A DNA stretch of 64,000 nt, taken from assembly GCA_027919835.1 (NCBI GenBank), contig JANVFP010000001.1, forward strand, positions 868,001-932,000, given 5' to 3'. A program made the translations under genes and the position numbers. How positions within the stretch are numbered: position 1 is the first letter of the stretch; each line of letters starts with the position of its first letter. Under the pieces are notes generated by a model. That model did no database searches and was not told where the DNA came from. It saw only the letters and a program-made list of their open reading frames with translations. The stretch is from Lentinula raphanica (lineage: Eukaryota; Basidiomycota; Agaricomycetes; Agaricales; Omphalotaceae). This document shows, piece by piece, positions 1 through 12,786 of this stretch.

Positions 1-1799
1 ATCTACGAAAGCGCACGAGCACTGACAGAAGTCGGTGCGGGAATCGGTATCTTTCCTCGTAAGATACTTCACCACATCGTCAATGACGATGACCAGTTTT
101 AACTGTATTGAGTCAGGCCCATGGAAGGTTATCAAGATGCTTGGATTAGAGGCAGACCTTCTCAAAGTTACCGAAACGCAAGTCATCGATGGCCCTGGTA
201 AGCCTGGTTATGGCGCAATTCCTGATCTGCCACACATACATCCTACAGTTTCGGGCTTCCGATATCGTAAGAGTGATCAATGCGAAGGCGAACATATATT
301 CACGTTGGTTACACAAGGTCAGTGTTAATTCCGATTTCTATCGGGGTGGCAAAGTGTTTAGTCTATCCTTTCCCCGATCATGCCTCCCAATCTCGTTTAG
401 GGTCACTAATGCTCTTCCATCGAGCCGATTACCAGCAAACCATTCTTAATCATCTTCCGAAGCGATGCCATACACATTGCTCCAAACGCCTAAGATCGTA
501 TACTCAACGCCAGTCTGGGCCCATCGAACTCTTCTTCGAAGACGGCACAACGGCTTCTTGTGATGTCCTTGTGGGTGCTGACGGTGTTAAATCTGTTGTT
601 CGTGCAGGTGTTTTGAATGAGAAGGCACAATGGGCGAGAAGCGAAGGAAGGTTTAAGGAGGCTGCAGAAATTCTTCAGCATGTTGACCCGGTTTGGTCTG
701 GAGCTACTGCATATCGTGCGTTAATTCCGACTCAGAAGCTACAAGCGATAGCACCAAATCACCAGGTGTTGTATACCCCCGGTGTACAGGTATAGATCCT
801 GCTCTAGACTATGGTTGAGAACTTCTTATTGATTCTAGTTTCACAGTACCTTGGGAAAGGAGGTGTAAGTAACTCGAGTTCATATCTTTCAAAATACCAA
901 TCTCTATTAAACTATAAATTTTACAGTACATTCTAGCATACCGTATATCTGGTGGCAAATTCATCAACTTTGTTGCTTTCGTCATTCAACATCACCTGGA
1001 AAATACCAAGTTCAATGGTCCATGGATGACGAATGTGGATACTGGAGCATTTGCGTCGACATTTGCCCACTGGGAACCCGATGTACAAGCTCTCGTTGCA
1101 GTGAGTTTGTGATTCTACATTGGTCAAGTACTTTATACGAACCGTCGAACAGTGTGTCGAAAAGCCAATGCAATGGGCAATCCACACGGTGCTGCCAATG
1201 CAGTCATTCGTGTCCGGAAAGGTAGCATTACTTGGAGATGCTGTGCGTAGTCGATATCCGTCATGCGATTATCTGCGTTAACATGCACAAAATATAGGCT
1301 CATTCAATGACTCCACATCAAGGATCTGGTGCAGGTCAAGCTATTGAGGTTTGTATATCTCTCCACCGCTTACAATGTATGTATGTCTTACAAACTCATG
1401 CTACTACGCTAGGACGCATGTATCCTCGCCACTGTTCTCGGCCACCCCTCGACTAATCGCACGAATGTCGCTCAGCGTGCGTTGCGAGTTTTTGACAGCA
1501 TTCGTTGCCCGTTTGCGTATAAGGTGATGGAAGTGAGCCGAGCAAATGGCAGACATTTCACTCTCCTCGACGAGAGCGGGGTAGTAGACATCGATAAGCT
1601 ACCACAAAAACAACAGCGGGAATATCTACAGAGACTGAGTAGGTCAATCATTCAGAATTGGGAATGGGGTACGTTCGAGTTATCTGTTATTCCATGGCGT
1701 CGAAGGAACCCGCTTAAAATTGATACCCCCTTAGCTTGGACGTCGTCAATAGACAAACCTCTGCATGATGCTATCAACATGATGGAAAGCTCGCTGTGA
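1..1799 (+). CDS. Salicylate hydroxylase-like FAD monooxygenase (5' end outside window)
   Basis: A flavin-dependent aromatic hydroxylase of the salicylate-1-monooxygenase type, which would use NAD(P)H and O2 on a phenolic acid. The N-terminal GxGxxG dinucleotide fold lies before the window. Visible in order: an early block (VGAGIGIFPR), the WKVIKMLGLE block, the RKSDQ substrate-region block, the GADGVKS motif in exon 3 (about 575-595), and the C-terminal GDA-HSMTPHQGSGAGQAIED flavin-binding motif split by an intron near 1240-1300. Introns seen include 59-116, 318-400, about 864-927 and 1669-1734. The last exon reads AWTSSIDKPLHDAINMMESSL and stops at 1797-1799. It converges with the next gene. 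No break was seen, so it is probably functional. The exact substrate cannot be told from sequence. Confidence 0.85.
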
Positions 1800-2316
1800 T
1801 ATGCAGTGGGTGACATATAGCACACCAATGATTTTTTCTTTCAAGAATTCCATGAAATTCGATGCTTATGTAGTGGTGATCTTTGGCTAGACCTAGACCT
1901 CATGTACTTATATCGTGTAACTATATGACCTCTGTATATGTGCCTACCATTTCTTTAGCTCTTGCAAATCTGCGATGAGGCTCAGCCGCATCGTGTCACT
2001 AAGCGCCAAAAATGGATAGGCGTTCAGTACGACCAGCTTTGACATTTCCTTTCTAGAATTAAACACACGTGGCAAGCGTTGAAAGAAAATTCAATTTTCC
2101 GACTCGGCTCTTCCTCAAACCACATCCATATACAAATCATGAACTAGGCTCTTTCTTGATCACTACGAAGGCGAAGCCACTGTACGTATAGCTGGGTATG
2201 TATATCTAGTCTCTTCTAGTTAAGGGTCAATGCTCAAGGAAAGTTAGAAACGTAGAAATGCCTGATGCTCAAGAATCAATAACAATAGACAAAGGACGCA
2301 ACGCTAGGCCCCGAAG
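1800..2316. other. Convergent intergenic region
   Basis: This lies between the stop of the plus-strand monooxygenase and the stop of the minus-strand cyclin-like gene, so it must hold both 3' UTRs. It is AT-rich with no coding pattern or repeat that I can see. Confidence 0.5.
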
Positions 2317-4795
2317 CTAGCTCTGGTGTCCTTGGTTAAACCATATCGCCGCAAATTCGCGGACCATCGTTTGTGCTTCGAGCTCGATTGGATGCGGCGA
2401 TGGTTCGCGGTATTCACCCGCGAATTCAGTTCGACCTATCGACCCAGGCTCTACCTGCCATCTCGGAGCTCCATAAGGAGAATAACAAGACTCGTCTTCG
2501 ACATCATTGGTGCAAGTCATAGATGTGAAGTATGCTACGAGATCGAAGGTTTCCTCTTCTCCAGACCGTTCTTCTATCAACGTATCTATATTCCACTGCC
2601 CGGTTTCTTTGTTGTACGTGTCTGGCATCCGGAAGGGAGGCGGCGATACCGAGGGATCATTCCAACACTCTGAATCTTCGGAATCAGTGTCCCAGTCGTA
2701 TTCGTATTCGGAGTCGACACTGTCGTCATCGTCATTCGCATCGTCCTCGCGTTCCTGGGCGTGTTGATCCTGAAGCCCAGATGGCCAATATCCAGTCTGA
2801 TCATCGTCGGACATATCCTCCGTCTCAGGATCAAAATCCATATATGCGATTGGCAACGGGGTCAACGGAGAGAGACAAAACGAATCTGATTCGACGACTG
2901 ATCCAGCATGGGAAGGAGGATCTCGAGGACTAGGGGAGGCTGAGCAAGGCTCGTTTGCATCTTGATCCTGGCAGGATATGTCACCACCAGAACGCGGGCT
3001 GTCTAGTATCCGCCGCAATTCCAAAGGACGATCTAATCTCGCTGGCTGAGATTGTTGAACAAACTCTGTGATTTTTACTCTGGTGTCAGAAGATCCATTC
3101 GAAGCCGAAGGAGGATGAAGACGATCTCCGTCTTCCAGAGTCATCTCCATCAGGTTCTTAGAAATGGTGTTGTTCGAAGAAGGGGACCGAGCAAAAGGCT
3201 GGCCCAGAATGTGTTTCGCTTCAACCTGCAAGCAGTTCGAGTCACCTTCAGTCACCGCAACAGCCTCGGTATTTGGTACCGAGTCGGAAACCCTGCTACA
3301 AAATCTAGAATCTTGACTCTCCGTGGATGATCGATCCAATCTTCCGAAAGGCTTCCTTCGCATCTTGGGGTGGACCTCGGTGGAGAAGGGCAATGCGCCC
3401 ATCTCCCTAATAGACTCTTTCTGAGCCTTCTCTTCGTGTTCGTGATTTTTTCGACCTCTACTCCATGCGTCTTCCTCCGGAGATGGCCCCTTTACGAGTC
3501 TAGCCTCTACCCCTTCCATCTTGACAGCAGGAGACACAAAGGAGACAGGAGATTGGTGTGATCGTTGCGGGGTTGAGTGAAGAGGCGGAGCGAATGTCTC
3601 CTGGAACGTCTCGGGTACGATGGGTGATTGAGGTCGCGATTCGGGTAATGGGGGATACAGCTGATTATTCTCTTGGAGCTCCTCGAATAGCAGTTCTTCC
3701 TGCAAATCAGCCATATCGAACAGGTGGTCATCCTCTGTTCCCATCTCTATTCTGAGAGATTCGCGCCGAATGTGGTAACTAGAAATCTGGCCTGTCAAAG
3801 CGCATACCGCTATCCTCATGCGGCGATTAACAGAGTCGGTAGCGACGATATTGCTGCAGCGTTTCGTATCCGGTGGTGCGTGTAAGATCGGGCTTACTTG
3901 AACGGGTATACGAAGTTCCTCGACGAGCGAATAAAGATTTCGGGCGTCTCCCAACTGGAGGAATAGACCACAATCTCCATGTATCTGGTCCATGAACGCG
4001 TTCCATGTCACCGGAGTGATGAGAAGCGAATGGTCGAGAGCTATCAAAGCTTCTCGCTGTAACATAATGACGTGCTCCTTGTCCAGACTCATGAAAGAGG
4101 TCCTAAGAAGAATGCAGTGAGTTCAGCAGTGATCCATCCAATGTATAACCACTCACCATGATTCCATAGGTGTGTAACGGTCTCTGAACCACACTATGCT
4201 CAGTTGGAGACCCAAGAGAAACAGTCGGGTTAGCATTGCAGCACACTGGCCGGCTGTGATTTGGGTGTGGGACGGGATATGTGCAGGGAATATTCGGAGC
4301 AAATAGTGGAGAGCAGAGAGGATAATCCGTGTGGGATCGTCAAGATCGCGAAGGGCGTTATGTATACACTGGTAGGTTTTCTGCACTATGAGGGGAACAA
4401 TCTCTGAAGCTAAATGAAGGCTAATGTGTCAGGCCGAGACAGCTATGAAGCAGAAAAAAACACCTGCGTACCAGGGTAGGGTTTTAGATGTGCTACAAGC
4501 TTTGAAGAGATGTAGGCTGCCAGTAGAGGATATTGAGCGGAATCTATCGCATTCCTCGAATGTTTCGACTGTTTCTGCGCGGGGACGGTAGGGATCTCGA
4601 AGGGTGGCAACTGGTTCTCTTTTTCATCAAACGCAACTGAGGATGGCACATCAGAAGCTTGCGAGCTTGTTCTGTGCTCGCATTCGTGAAAGCTGCGACT
4701 TGGAGCAGTAGGGCTCAGTAGACACCAAGTGAGTGCGAAACAGGATCAACTCACCTCGGAACATCAGCTGGATTCAACAGGCTCGATATGGCCAT
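2317..4795 (-). CDS. Cyclin-like (Pcl/Clg1-type) protein with long acidic disordered tail
   Basis: Four exons: 4795-4755, 4671-4464, 4380-4157 and 4102-2317. They sum to 2259 nt, giving 752 residues with a continuous frame. The first about 200 residues carry a cyclin-box-like helical pattern. One run is ALHYLLRIFPAHIP, and FRDRYTPMESWTSF occupies the place of the DNTYTNKTW block of PHO85-type cyclins. It is followed by MLQREALIALDHSLLITPVTW, matching the 'E..FL..LD..LYVS...W' helix. Such cyclins bind and steer cyclin-dependent kinases. The remaining about 550 residues are Ser/Pro/Asp/Glu-rich and probably disordered, with a dense acidic run (DDDDSVDSEYEYDWDTDSED) near 2690-2760. The start ATG is in a 41-nt first exon. 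The alternative is an unrelated helical fold, since the cyclin call rests on pattern matching only. Confidence 0.6.
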
Positions 4796-5239
4796 AGGGT
4801 TGCGACGATTGGGTGCAGCAGAGGCCATTGGTGCAAACCCGTTTGAGATAGAGAGATGGTGGAGTAGTCGCACGGTGGAGAAGAGGTCGAGAGTACTGGG
4901 CAGGGAGCTGGTGAGAGCTGAGCAAGTGGATCTATTGTGCGTTCAACATGTACGTTCTGCGGCTGGCTTTTGACTGGTTTATAACAGGGGCCAAAGTTCG
5001 CGGGGAACGTGGTCTGGCACTATCATACCATAACAGGGATTCAACTCCTATTGTTCGTTGAATGTGGTCCACCTACTTTTGGCACAAATCAAAGCATGTG
5101 AAGCCAAAACAGGACTGTGGTCTTATTACTAGCGTCTGACTCCACCGAGGTTTCCTTTCTCAGTATCAACCATTTCACAACATGAGTGTGCAAGGTACTT
5201 TCAAATGATATTCCCTGGCAGCTACGATTCACTATACGC
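4796..5239. other. Intergenic region, promoter of the cyclin-like gene
   Basis: This holds the upstream region of the cyclin-like gene and the 3' end of the sugar transporter, both on the minus strand. No further gene or repeat was recognised. Confidence 0.4.
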
Positions 5240-7688
5240 TCAAACATCCTTGGTTAAGAATGGCGAATCCTTCCGAATATCTTCGATTTCAATAAATTGA
5301 GCGACCTCCTTCTCCGTACTACTCTCTTGTTCCTTTGGTTTGTCTTTGGCAGGTCCAAACCCGTTTCCAGTGATTTCCTCTATAGCCGCTTCGCCGTCGA
5401 ACAAGGCAGCTGTTTCTTCGAGTGTAAGGTTTTTGGTTTCGACAACATCTGAAAAGTACCATGAGTTCAACAAATGCTCATGTTTTAAAGATTTTACTCA
5501 CAGAGATAGAGGAAAACGATCTCAAATACGATCCAGCAGCAGTAGATAATCTGGAACAAGATCATTTCATGTTACAACATCAAACTTGAAGGCTGTTTAC
5601 ATACATAGTATTTCCAAGCAAGGTGCGCTGCAACAATCAAGATCAGCACACGTACTCCCGCGAAACGCTGAAGCTTACCTAGAGCAATCGGATTCGTGTA
5701 CTGATTGAATATCAACGCGAGCGATATGGTGAAATTGAAAACCGTGAACCCTTTAGCGCGAAGATGATAAGGCAGGATCTCAACGGTATAGACCACGATC
5801 AGTGGTGACAATGCGAGGCTAAAGCGGTCAGTAAACAGTCAGTCTATCGTTTGTCGCCTTTACGATCGTAATGGCACCCACCCGTAAAAACAGCTGAACA
5901 AAAAGATGAACGCAATCAGGGAATGAGCAGCAGCCGGTATCCCATGTTCCCAAAACACTGCGAACGATACTGTTTGTGCAATCCAGGCAAAGAGTACTCC
6001 GATCGTAGAGGTTAGGAATAGCAAACGACGACCCAGTTTGTCAATGAGTCCGGAGGCGATCAGAGCCCAGAGGAGACTCCAGATTGTGAGTATGCCATTG
6101 ATCAAGAGCTACATGTGGACAAATGATTCATGAGTCGCCTCCAGGAGTCTTGGAAGTGGGCAAGAAACGGACCTGAACGGTCGGATCGGTAATATCGATA
6201 TCGGTGAGGATTTGATTAAGATAGTAGGAAGCGATACCGTTCCCAGACCACTGCGAGAAAACAGCGATAGCAATAATAATTCTCATCCGCTTCCTGTTCC
6301 CTGGTGTATTGAAAAGAGATTTCCATCCAATATTCGCCACAACTGATTCATTCACGAATTCAATTTGTCATGAGATTGAAGGAAGAATGATGAGATATCG
6401 AACACGGACCATCTCTATCGAACTCAATGGCAGCTTTGATCTCGTTAAACTCGTATTGAACGAGAGGATCTTGTCTGGTGCCAAACGGAAAGATTTCAAT
6501 GTCATGGGACCAAGTGGGCTGGAGAAACGAAAATACATACGGGTTCCCATCGGCGTGATAGTACGCAAGCGTTCGTAACGCTTGCTCTTCTCTCCCTTTG
6601 CTAACCAGCCATCGTGGCGATTCGGGAAGATTCCAAGCTAAGAAAAGTTGCAGCACGGAAGGTAAGCCTTGAATTGCTGACGGAGTTCGCCAAGCCCAGG
6701 TACTCGGAATTCTGAAGGTCCCAAAAGTCGTCCAAGCAGCACTATTGGTGATGAATGTTGTCAGTGAACAGTGCTATACTTTCGACGTGCATACGTACAT
6801 GATAGCTCCCAAGTTCCAGAGCGAGTTGTAGGTGGCTGTGAGAGGTGCTCGATAAGGTGGATACGAAATCTCGGAGACTAGCATAGGTGCTGCGTTGGCT
6901 AACGGTGAACTGTCAGTACGCAATCTTTCAAGGTCACGGTTGGCGGAATGTTTACCAGCAAACGTCAAACCCAATCCTATCAGGAATCTGAAATTGAGGT
7001 GAACCAATGGCCTGGTCACGATAGTGAGATTTTCGTCTTACCGGGCACCAATGAACATGCCGACAGATTGAGCGGCGGCTTGGATGATAGCTGCTAAGCA
7101 CATTATCGAAGCCCCGAAGATCACCGTGCGCCGACGCCCAAGACCATCTGATAGATACGGAGCAAACGGATATCCCGCCAAAGAACCAATGTTCTGACGA
7201 CAATGTACAGCCTGCGTTTAGCGTAGGAGATGTACTCTCATAGCTTACCTGGATAGCATTCAAGAGGCCGAGCTGGCTTGGAGTTGGATGATTGAAATAG
7301 TCCTTCCACTGAGGTCTAAGCAAATATTTTGAGATCAGGCTCACAGATCCGGCGTTTCAAGCAAATGGTATTCACAGCGACTGGAGACTGTTCATCATAC
7401 TTCCATCATATCCGTTCGTACAGGATGTGATCAGTCTAATCAACGTCTTTGATCATTAGAACCATCCGATACTAACTTCTTTAGGGGTTGAGTTACTCAC
7501 AAGAGCACAATCCAAGCATTGAGGGTGAGCAAGCTTTGTAGGTAGGCCGAAGTAAGTGTGTCAGATGCATTATATAGCTGTCGAGGGCGATTGTATCCTT
7601 ACCGTCTGTTGTTGAACCACTTCTTGTTTGGATCAAGAAGATGCGTGAAGCCAGACTGCTTTTCCGCCGAGACGATACCTCCTACCAT
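5240..7688 (-). CDS. MFS sugar transporter (fungal lactose permease/hexose transporter family)
   Basis: A 12-helix sugar/H+ symporter of the plasma membrane, broken into about a dozen exons. The start ATG at 7688 opens MVGGIVSAEKQSGFTHLL. Recognisable family blocks follow: ITSCTNGYDGSMMNSLQSL after helix 1, QLGLLNAIQNIGS, SDGLGRRRTVIFG (loop 2-3 GRR motif), GARFLIGLGLTFA, APMLVSEISYPPYRAPLTA, LPESPRWLVSKGREEQAL (the PESPRW signature), DKLGRRLLFLTS (loop 8-9) and VEILPYHLRAKGF (the PxxLRxxG motif). The cytosolic C-terminus is acidic (LEETAALFDGE) and stops at 5240. All hallmark residues of the sugar porter family appear present. The substrate could be a disaccharide or a hexose. No regulatory site was identified. 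Confidence 0.9.
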
Positions 7689-10600
7689 GACTAGTGTGAA
7701 GCCAGAGAGAAAGAAAAGAATCAAGAAGGGGTGCTTGTTTTATAGAGTAAGTAGGCCAAGATTGCGATGCGACCGTAGGTGGAATTTCAGCCGTATAATA
7801 TGCGCTATGAGCCCAGCTGACTCGTTTTCTCGAATCCCAATAGCTCACACATTCAAAATAATGTATTGAAGCCCTAGCATAAGGTGCCTAGTAGTAGAAG
7901 AAATTAGTATCATTCACGATGTGGAGTGGACCGGATGAGAACAGGCATCCACCGAATGAGTGATTCAGAGGTCGCATGGTATACTCGGACGTACTATGGT
8001 ATTGTATCCGGGCTGGACTCTGGAGACAATGATATGGCGTAGTAGGTCATTAGTACGTCGACAGATAAAATAAGCCACGTACAAATTGAACAACAGATCT
8101 GGATGAATCTTCAAGCTTCATCATGGAAGAAGAAAAAGATCATGGAGCATATTGGCAGCAGGTATCGAAGCCCTCGACGCAGGCTGATGGAGTTACAGCA
8201 GGCCTTCACAACCACTGCTGATATTTGAGTTTCTGAAGAGAAAAGATATCTTAAAACGGAGTTCTTACTACTATTCAAACATTCCAGTGCTCAGCGCTCA
8301 ATCATGCTGGTGGTGGGAGCTGCCAGGAGCTGCCACTGGTGACTGGACTCAGTGACCCAAACTTTTCAGCGCCGTGACGGAGAGTTGATTGCTTTGAGCG
8401 AGTTTGTCGTCGTTGAATCTGAGCCATACATAGTCGAGCAAGAGAGTATCAGTGAACTTACTTGGAGGCGCCTTCTAAGTATATGGTCCAACAGTAAGTT
8501 CGGCCAAGTTTCGGCATCAAGAGAACACTCGGCTGAGTCGATTACATAATACATACTCTCTTGATTGTTGTTGATCTGTCTCAACCCCTCTTTCAATGCT
8601 ATACTCATTTGTATACACAACTTGGACCCGCATGGAACTCACTTCTTGCACACCTCATACCAGACACCATCGATTTCCTCCAGACATTCAAATCAAATCA
8701 AAGTCATGCTGTTCATTTCTCTACTTCTCAACGAGTTACGAAACACAACCACCGTCTGCTGCCTTTGAAGTTTGTACACACACTTTGAGAAGGCAACACA
8801 TGCAGCTAAACGGAGAAGGACAGACAGGTCGCGGGTCAGTTAGGAATCCAGCTGAATCAGAGATAGAGCTCTCCATATGGGTGTGTTGCTCTACATCTCA
8901 TTCTGCCATTCATTCTCATGATATCACCTGTACAAGGCACCAAGTCGCTCCGCATTGAAAGCTACTGCGTTTTGACACGGCGTCTGCTCGAAACTTGTTA
9001 TCAGAAGAGCTGAAAGGAGGAGATGCGGGTGCATGCATTTGTAGAATGGCAATGCCATGTTGACGGGAGTCAAAGTCAGTGTCGGTGGCTCCAAAAGGGA
9101 AAGCCTCGGGATGGAGGAGCCAGGATTTCGATTCAACTTTGGATGAACATGTTCCTGTGCTTGAGTCCTCGGATGATATCAACATGACGTCGGGAAGATA
9201 CATGCAGGAGAGTTCGATGTCGAGTACGCGAGCAGTGGCCTGTATCCGATGCGAGGTAAGACAATGAGCCGGACCATCGTATATCATCATTGGCTGAGCA
9301 AATTTGGCAGATGATTTCTTGCTGTTGGATGTCTTGTGGCGACATGACGCGGACGAGTGATTTACGAACGCGTTTCGACCACTACTCGGAAGCTACTCCG
9401 AATGGGAACCCAACGTCCGGCACAGTCTAGAAATGCTGGAGGCGTCTCTCGTCCGCTCGCTGCTCCAATGAGTAGCACATTTGCACCAAACGTTGATCAT
9501 CCTGGGTTCAATCTTACCAGGTACTACGGATACAAGGAGGGACGGAGGAGACGGTCTAGGAGTACCAATGCCGACTCGGACCGAAATACAAAATAGTCGG
9601 CGGTGGGAGCGGGGATACACGCAGAAACGGGAGTCTGAGCCAAAACTGAGGTTGTTGCTCGTCAATCGCCGATTTATAACCTGTACTAGGAGATGTCGAG
9701 TCCGAGTACGCTTCTGATCCTGAAACAGAGGATGAATCGTTAGCTTAAAGTCTGAAGGCCGAAGTCAGTGAGTATCATTCCGTACTGTCCTAGATTTCGT
9801 GAATACTCAAGAAAAGCCTCGCCTTTTTCTCTTCTTTCTCTCTTTCCTAGAATCTCGCTCTCTTTTTCCCCCCTTTCCCCGTTCCTTGCGGACCTCCTGC
9901 CTGGTGTTGCAGGTTGCAGGCGTGCTCTTGCCGGATTTTGCGTAAGGCAGATGTCGCGTGCCCGTCAGTCAGTCGAGCATTGTCTCCAAGACCAACATGA
10001 CTAACGGACTTGCCTCCGGGTTGATGTCCTCGCGATGAAGGTGTCCTACGACCAACACTTATCGAGATGAACCCTCGTTCTCCTGCACCATCCACTCCTT
10101 TGCCTCAACCTCCAAGGACGCAAAAGCATGTCGGGCCTTTGTTTCTTGAACAGAGATCGACGCTTGTGAGTTGTTCTTGACTTTGCAAAGAGCTATGGGT
10201 ATAACCTGATTCCTGGAACTCAAGCAGCTAATATGAAAGGCTTTCTGTTTGCCATCTGCGAAGCTAGATATTCATGGGACACTCAAGATTGACACCATCT
10301 CGACTCGCGCAAGGTTAACGTGTCGAGGTTCCTTCATGGGAATTCCACGCACTCAGGTTGTTGATATCCTTGGACTCTGGATACGCCATCCCTAGGGAGC
10401 CAAGCAGAAAGGTTCCAGTGAGATATCTTCACTCGCTTTCCAAGAACTGTACACGTCCACTCGCCCAGTGCGTCCCGCGCTTACCTTGATCACGGTCTAA
10501 CTCGTACAGCGTCAGCTGAGAACCAAAATCATCCACTTTCCGGTCAAGCCAACATCGGAACTTCCACGTTCATATCTCAATGACGGAAAACCCTATCAGC

Positions 10601-11122
10601 TCCCATGGTTCGCAGATCAACTGGACTTCAAAGTTCGTTTGGCGTGAAGACATTTGCTTATGTTTCTGTTCTACATCGGAAATTCCAGAGTACAATCGAA
10701 CATTCTCTCTCGGGCCTTCATCATCTTGTTTCATTGGATGTACACGAATCGAGAAGTATGCTGAAGTACGCCCAGGACCTTTGCCAGACAATTGATGAGT
10801 TGGCGTACGCCGTAGGCGATCGCGAGGATGGCATAGTCATGATATCACCTCCGTCGATATCCGTTGGACCGATGGTTGAAGCTAACGCCCGATCCTGCCC
10901 GAAGCGGCAGTGTTGTGGGATTCCAGGCCAAAAAACCTCAACACGTATCCAATCTTTCTTTGGTCTTGTCACCCACACCGTCGTGAACCATCGACGAGCG
11001 TACAGTTTCCTTTGAAGAACGAAAAAAGGAGTCCACTGGTAATGAACTCATTCTGACTGCTGACAATGTTTCTGACGATTATGGTACGTGATACAGACGG
11101 ACTCCACGCAAACGCACTCGCA
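7689..11122. other. Gene-poor stretch with possible decayed coding fragments
   Basis: About 3.4 kb without a gene I can assemble. Local coding-like scraps occur on the plus strand. One lies at about 9180-9740 and includes a splice-like junction followed by an acidic terminal exon reading DVESEYASDPETEDESLA at about 9694-9747. Another lies at about 10070-11015 with pieces such as RSYLNDGKPYQLPWFADQL and LHHLVSLDVHESRSMLKYAQ. They sit in different frames with stops between them that I could not resolve by introns. The region 7689-9000 shows nothing convincing. Confidence 0.4.
10068..11015 (+). pseudogene. Possible degraded LRR/F-box-like gene fragment
   Basis: The plus strand opens with a proline-rich start-like segment (MNPRSPAPSTPLPQPPRT). 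Pieces in shifting frames follow, including PVKPTSELPRSYLNDGKPYQ and a 136-codon open stretch at 10605-11015 with a leucine-rich pattern (LSGLHHLVSLDVHESRSML). Mushroom F-box proteins commonly have such LRR-type tails after a proline-rich start. No F-box itself is visible, and stops interrupt the frames, so I treat it as a relic or as a gene whose introns I could not resolve. Function is not assignable. Confidence 0.25.
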
Positions 11123-12786
11123 ATGCCTCCCGGCCACGTATTCACCCAAGTTTTACGGGTTCCCTTCTCGTCTTTGTTCTCCCTGCGCCAATTCTCCATC
11201 CTCTGTTTCGCTGTGTGCTTGATCAACAGCGTTGCCGTTATTGCACCGCCAATAGACCAGAGTGGGTTCCCTTACAATTATCGTGAGTGAACTCGCACGA
11301 GGCCCCATTTCGCCACCACCCAAAGGGTACAGGCTGATTTGCACTGCAGCGATCTATCTATACAGAGCGATCATCGACGAGGGAAAGCCCACACGCATGG
11401 AAGTCCCGGTTCTTCACATAGAGGATTTTACTTATTTCGGACATCCAACAGCGCCGGTGCTCCCTGAAAGTTCAAAACGGATTGGCATAGCTCACTTCTC
11501 AGCCGATATGGTCAATGATAACGAATTTTGGGTTCAGACACACGAAGAGTTTGCGGAACAAATTTCAGCTCCTAGGCATTCTTACGATTATTGGAGGGCT
11601 CTGGATAACGTGATGGAACGTTTATGGCGAAAAGGCGCAATCAATAATCAGGCAATGTTGAACTGGAAAAGAGAGCTCTATCCGGATCAGAAATGTGAGT
11701 AGGAGTTTTCGGTTCGGACACTCACATGCTCATCAAATTGGGATTTAGTGATTGTTCTATCAACTTCAAAAGTTGTTTTGGGAGATATATGGACAGTACT
11801 CCCGAGTGTTCACATTGGTGATCAATATTTTGGAAAGGAGCCTGTGGTCTCGGTGGTGCCCCCGGATGGAAGATACATTGGTGTTATAACTGCCACAGTA
11901 ACGGACGAGGCTTGGGCTGCCACACACGAAGCTTTTGCGAAACGATTTTCGGTTCTGGCGGTTCCAGGTCCCGAAGTTAAGGGTAAAGCTAAAGCTAAAG
12001 CTGAATCTGCCCCTAAGCCTAATGCTAGGCCTTATGAGGGTTCCGTCGATTATTGGAGGGCTCTCAATGATATGATGCAACAATTATCAGTTCAAGGCGT
12101 GCTCACTGAGGACGGCGAGGCGATGAGAAACTGGGAAGAAGAGCTGACCTCTGCGCTAACGGTCAAAAAGGGAGATCGTAAGTAGAAGATTTCCAGATTC
12201 TTTTATACACTTATTCATTTGGAATTCAGCCATCCACCTAGTAGTGTATCGTTCTATGGGGAGAGGAGGAAAGTTTACCAGCGAGGTCGGTCTGCTCGTT
12301 GGTGAAGCTGGCAAAATCATCTCGCCTGATCATGAAACGCCAATCACCGCTGAAAACCGACAGCCAATGCTCCAGCATGTTGGTGAGATTGCTAAAGAAG
12401 TTCACATTGACAAGTTGTACGCTGCATCGAAAAACGAGGATCAATTCCGTGGTGATCCAAAAGTTGTCGCCGTATGGAAAGAAAAGCTCGCGAAGCCGAA
12501 AGGCGGTGGCTCGGTAGCCAGGGACCGCTTTGAAGAATGGAAGTGGGCAGACAGACTCATGGGGGGTGCCTTGGATATCAAGGCTATCTCGAGAGAGACA
12601 CAGAAAAAGTTTGACAAGGAAAAGACATCCTCCCTGAAGAACTTGATTCACCAAATTGAAGTCAAAAAATCAGCTGAACGGACTAGGAGAATGCGAGAGA
12701 AGGAGGAAATGGCGGGCCGTTCTTCGCAGCCAAACCGTAGCCGCGCTGGTACTGTAGGGAAAAAGGGGGGAAGGTCGTCAGCCTAA
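11123..12786 (+). CDS. Unknown secreted protein made of exon-encoded repeats
   Basis: Four exons (11123-11282, 11350-11694, 11749-12177, 12230-12786) sum to 1491 nt, giving 496 residues. All three introns are phase 1. Exon 1 encodes an uncleaved or cleaved signal segment (QFSILCFAVCLINSVAVIAP). Exons 2 and 3 each encode one copy of a similar domain: a short hydrophobic strand (PIYLYRAI / LIVLSTSKVV), a middle part, then YDYWRALDNVMERL / VDYWRALNDMMQQL and a terminal NWKRELYP / NWEEELTS. Exon 4 starts the same way (PIHLVVYRSM), has a weaker third copy and ends in a Lys/Arg-rich tail (ERTRRMREKEEMAGRSSQ). An upstream in-frame ATG at 11066 is possible. A downstream open stretch to 13136 ends in a membrane helix and could be an extra exon. 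No family was recognised. Confidence 0.6.
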
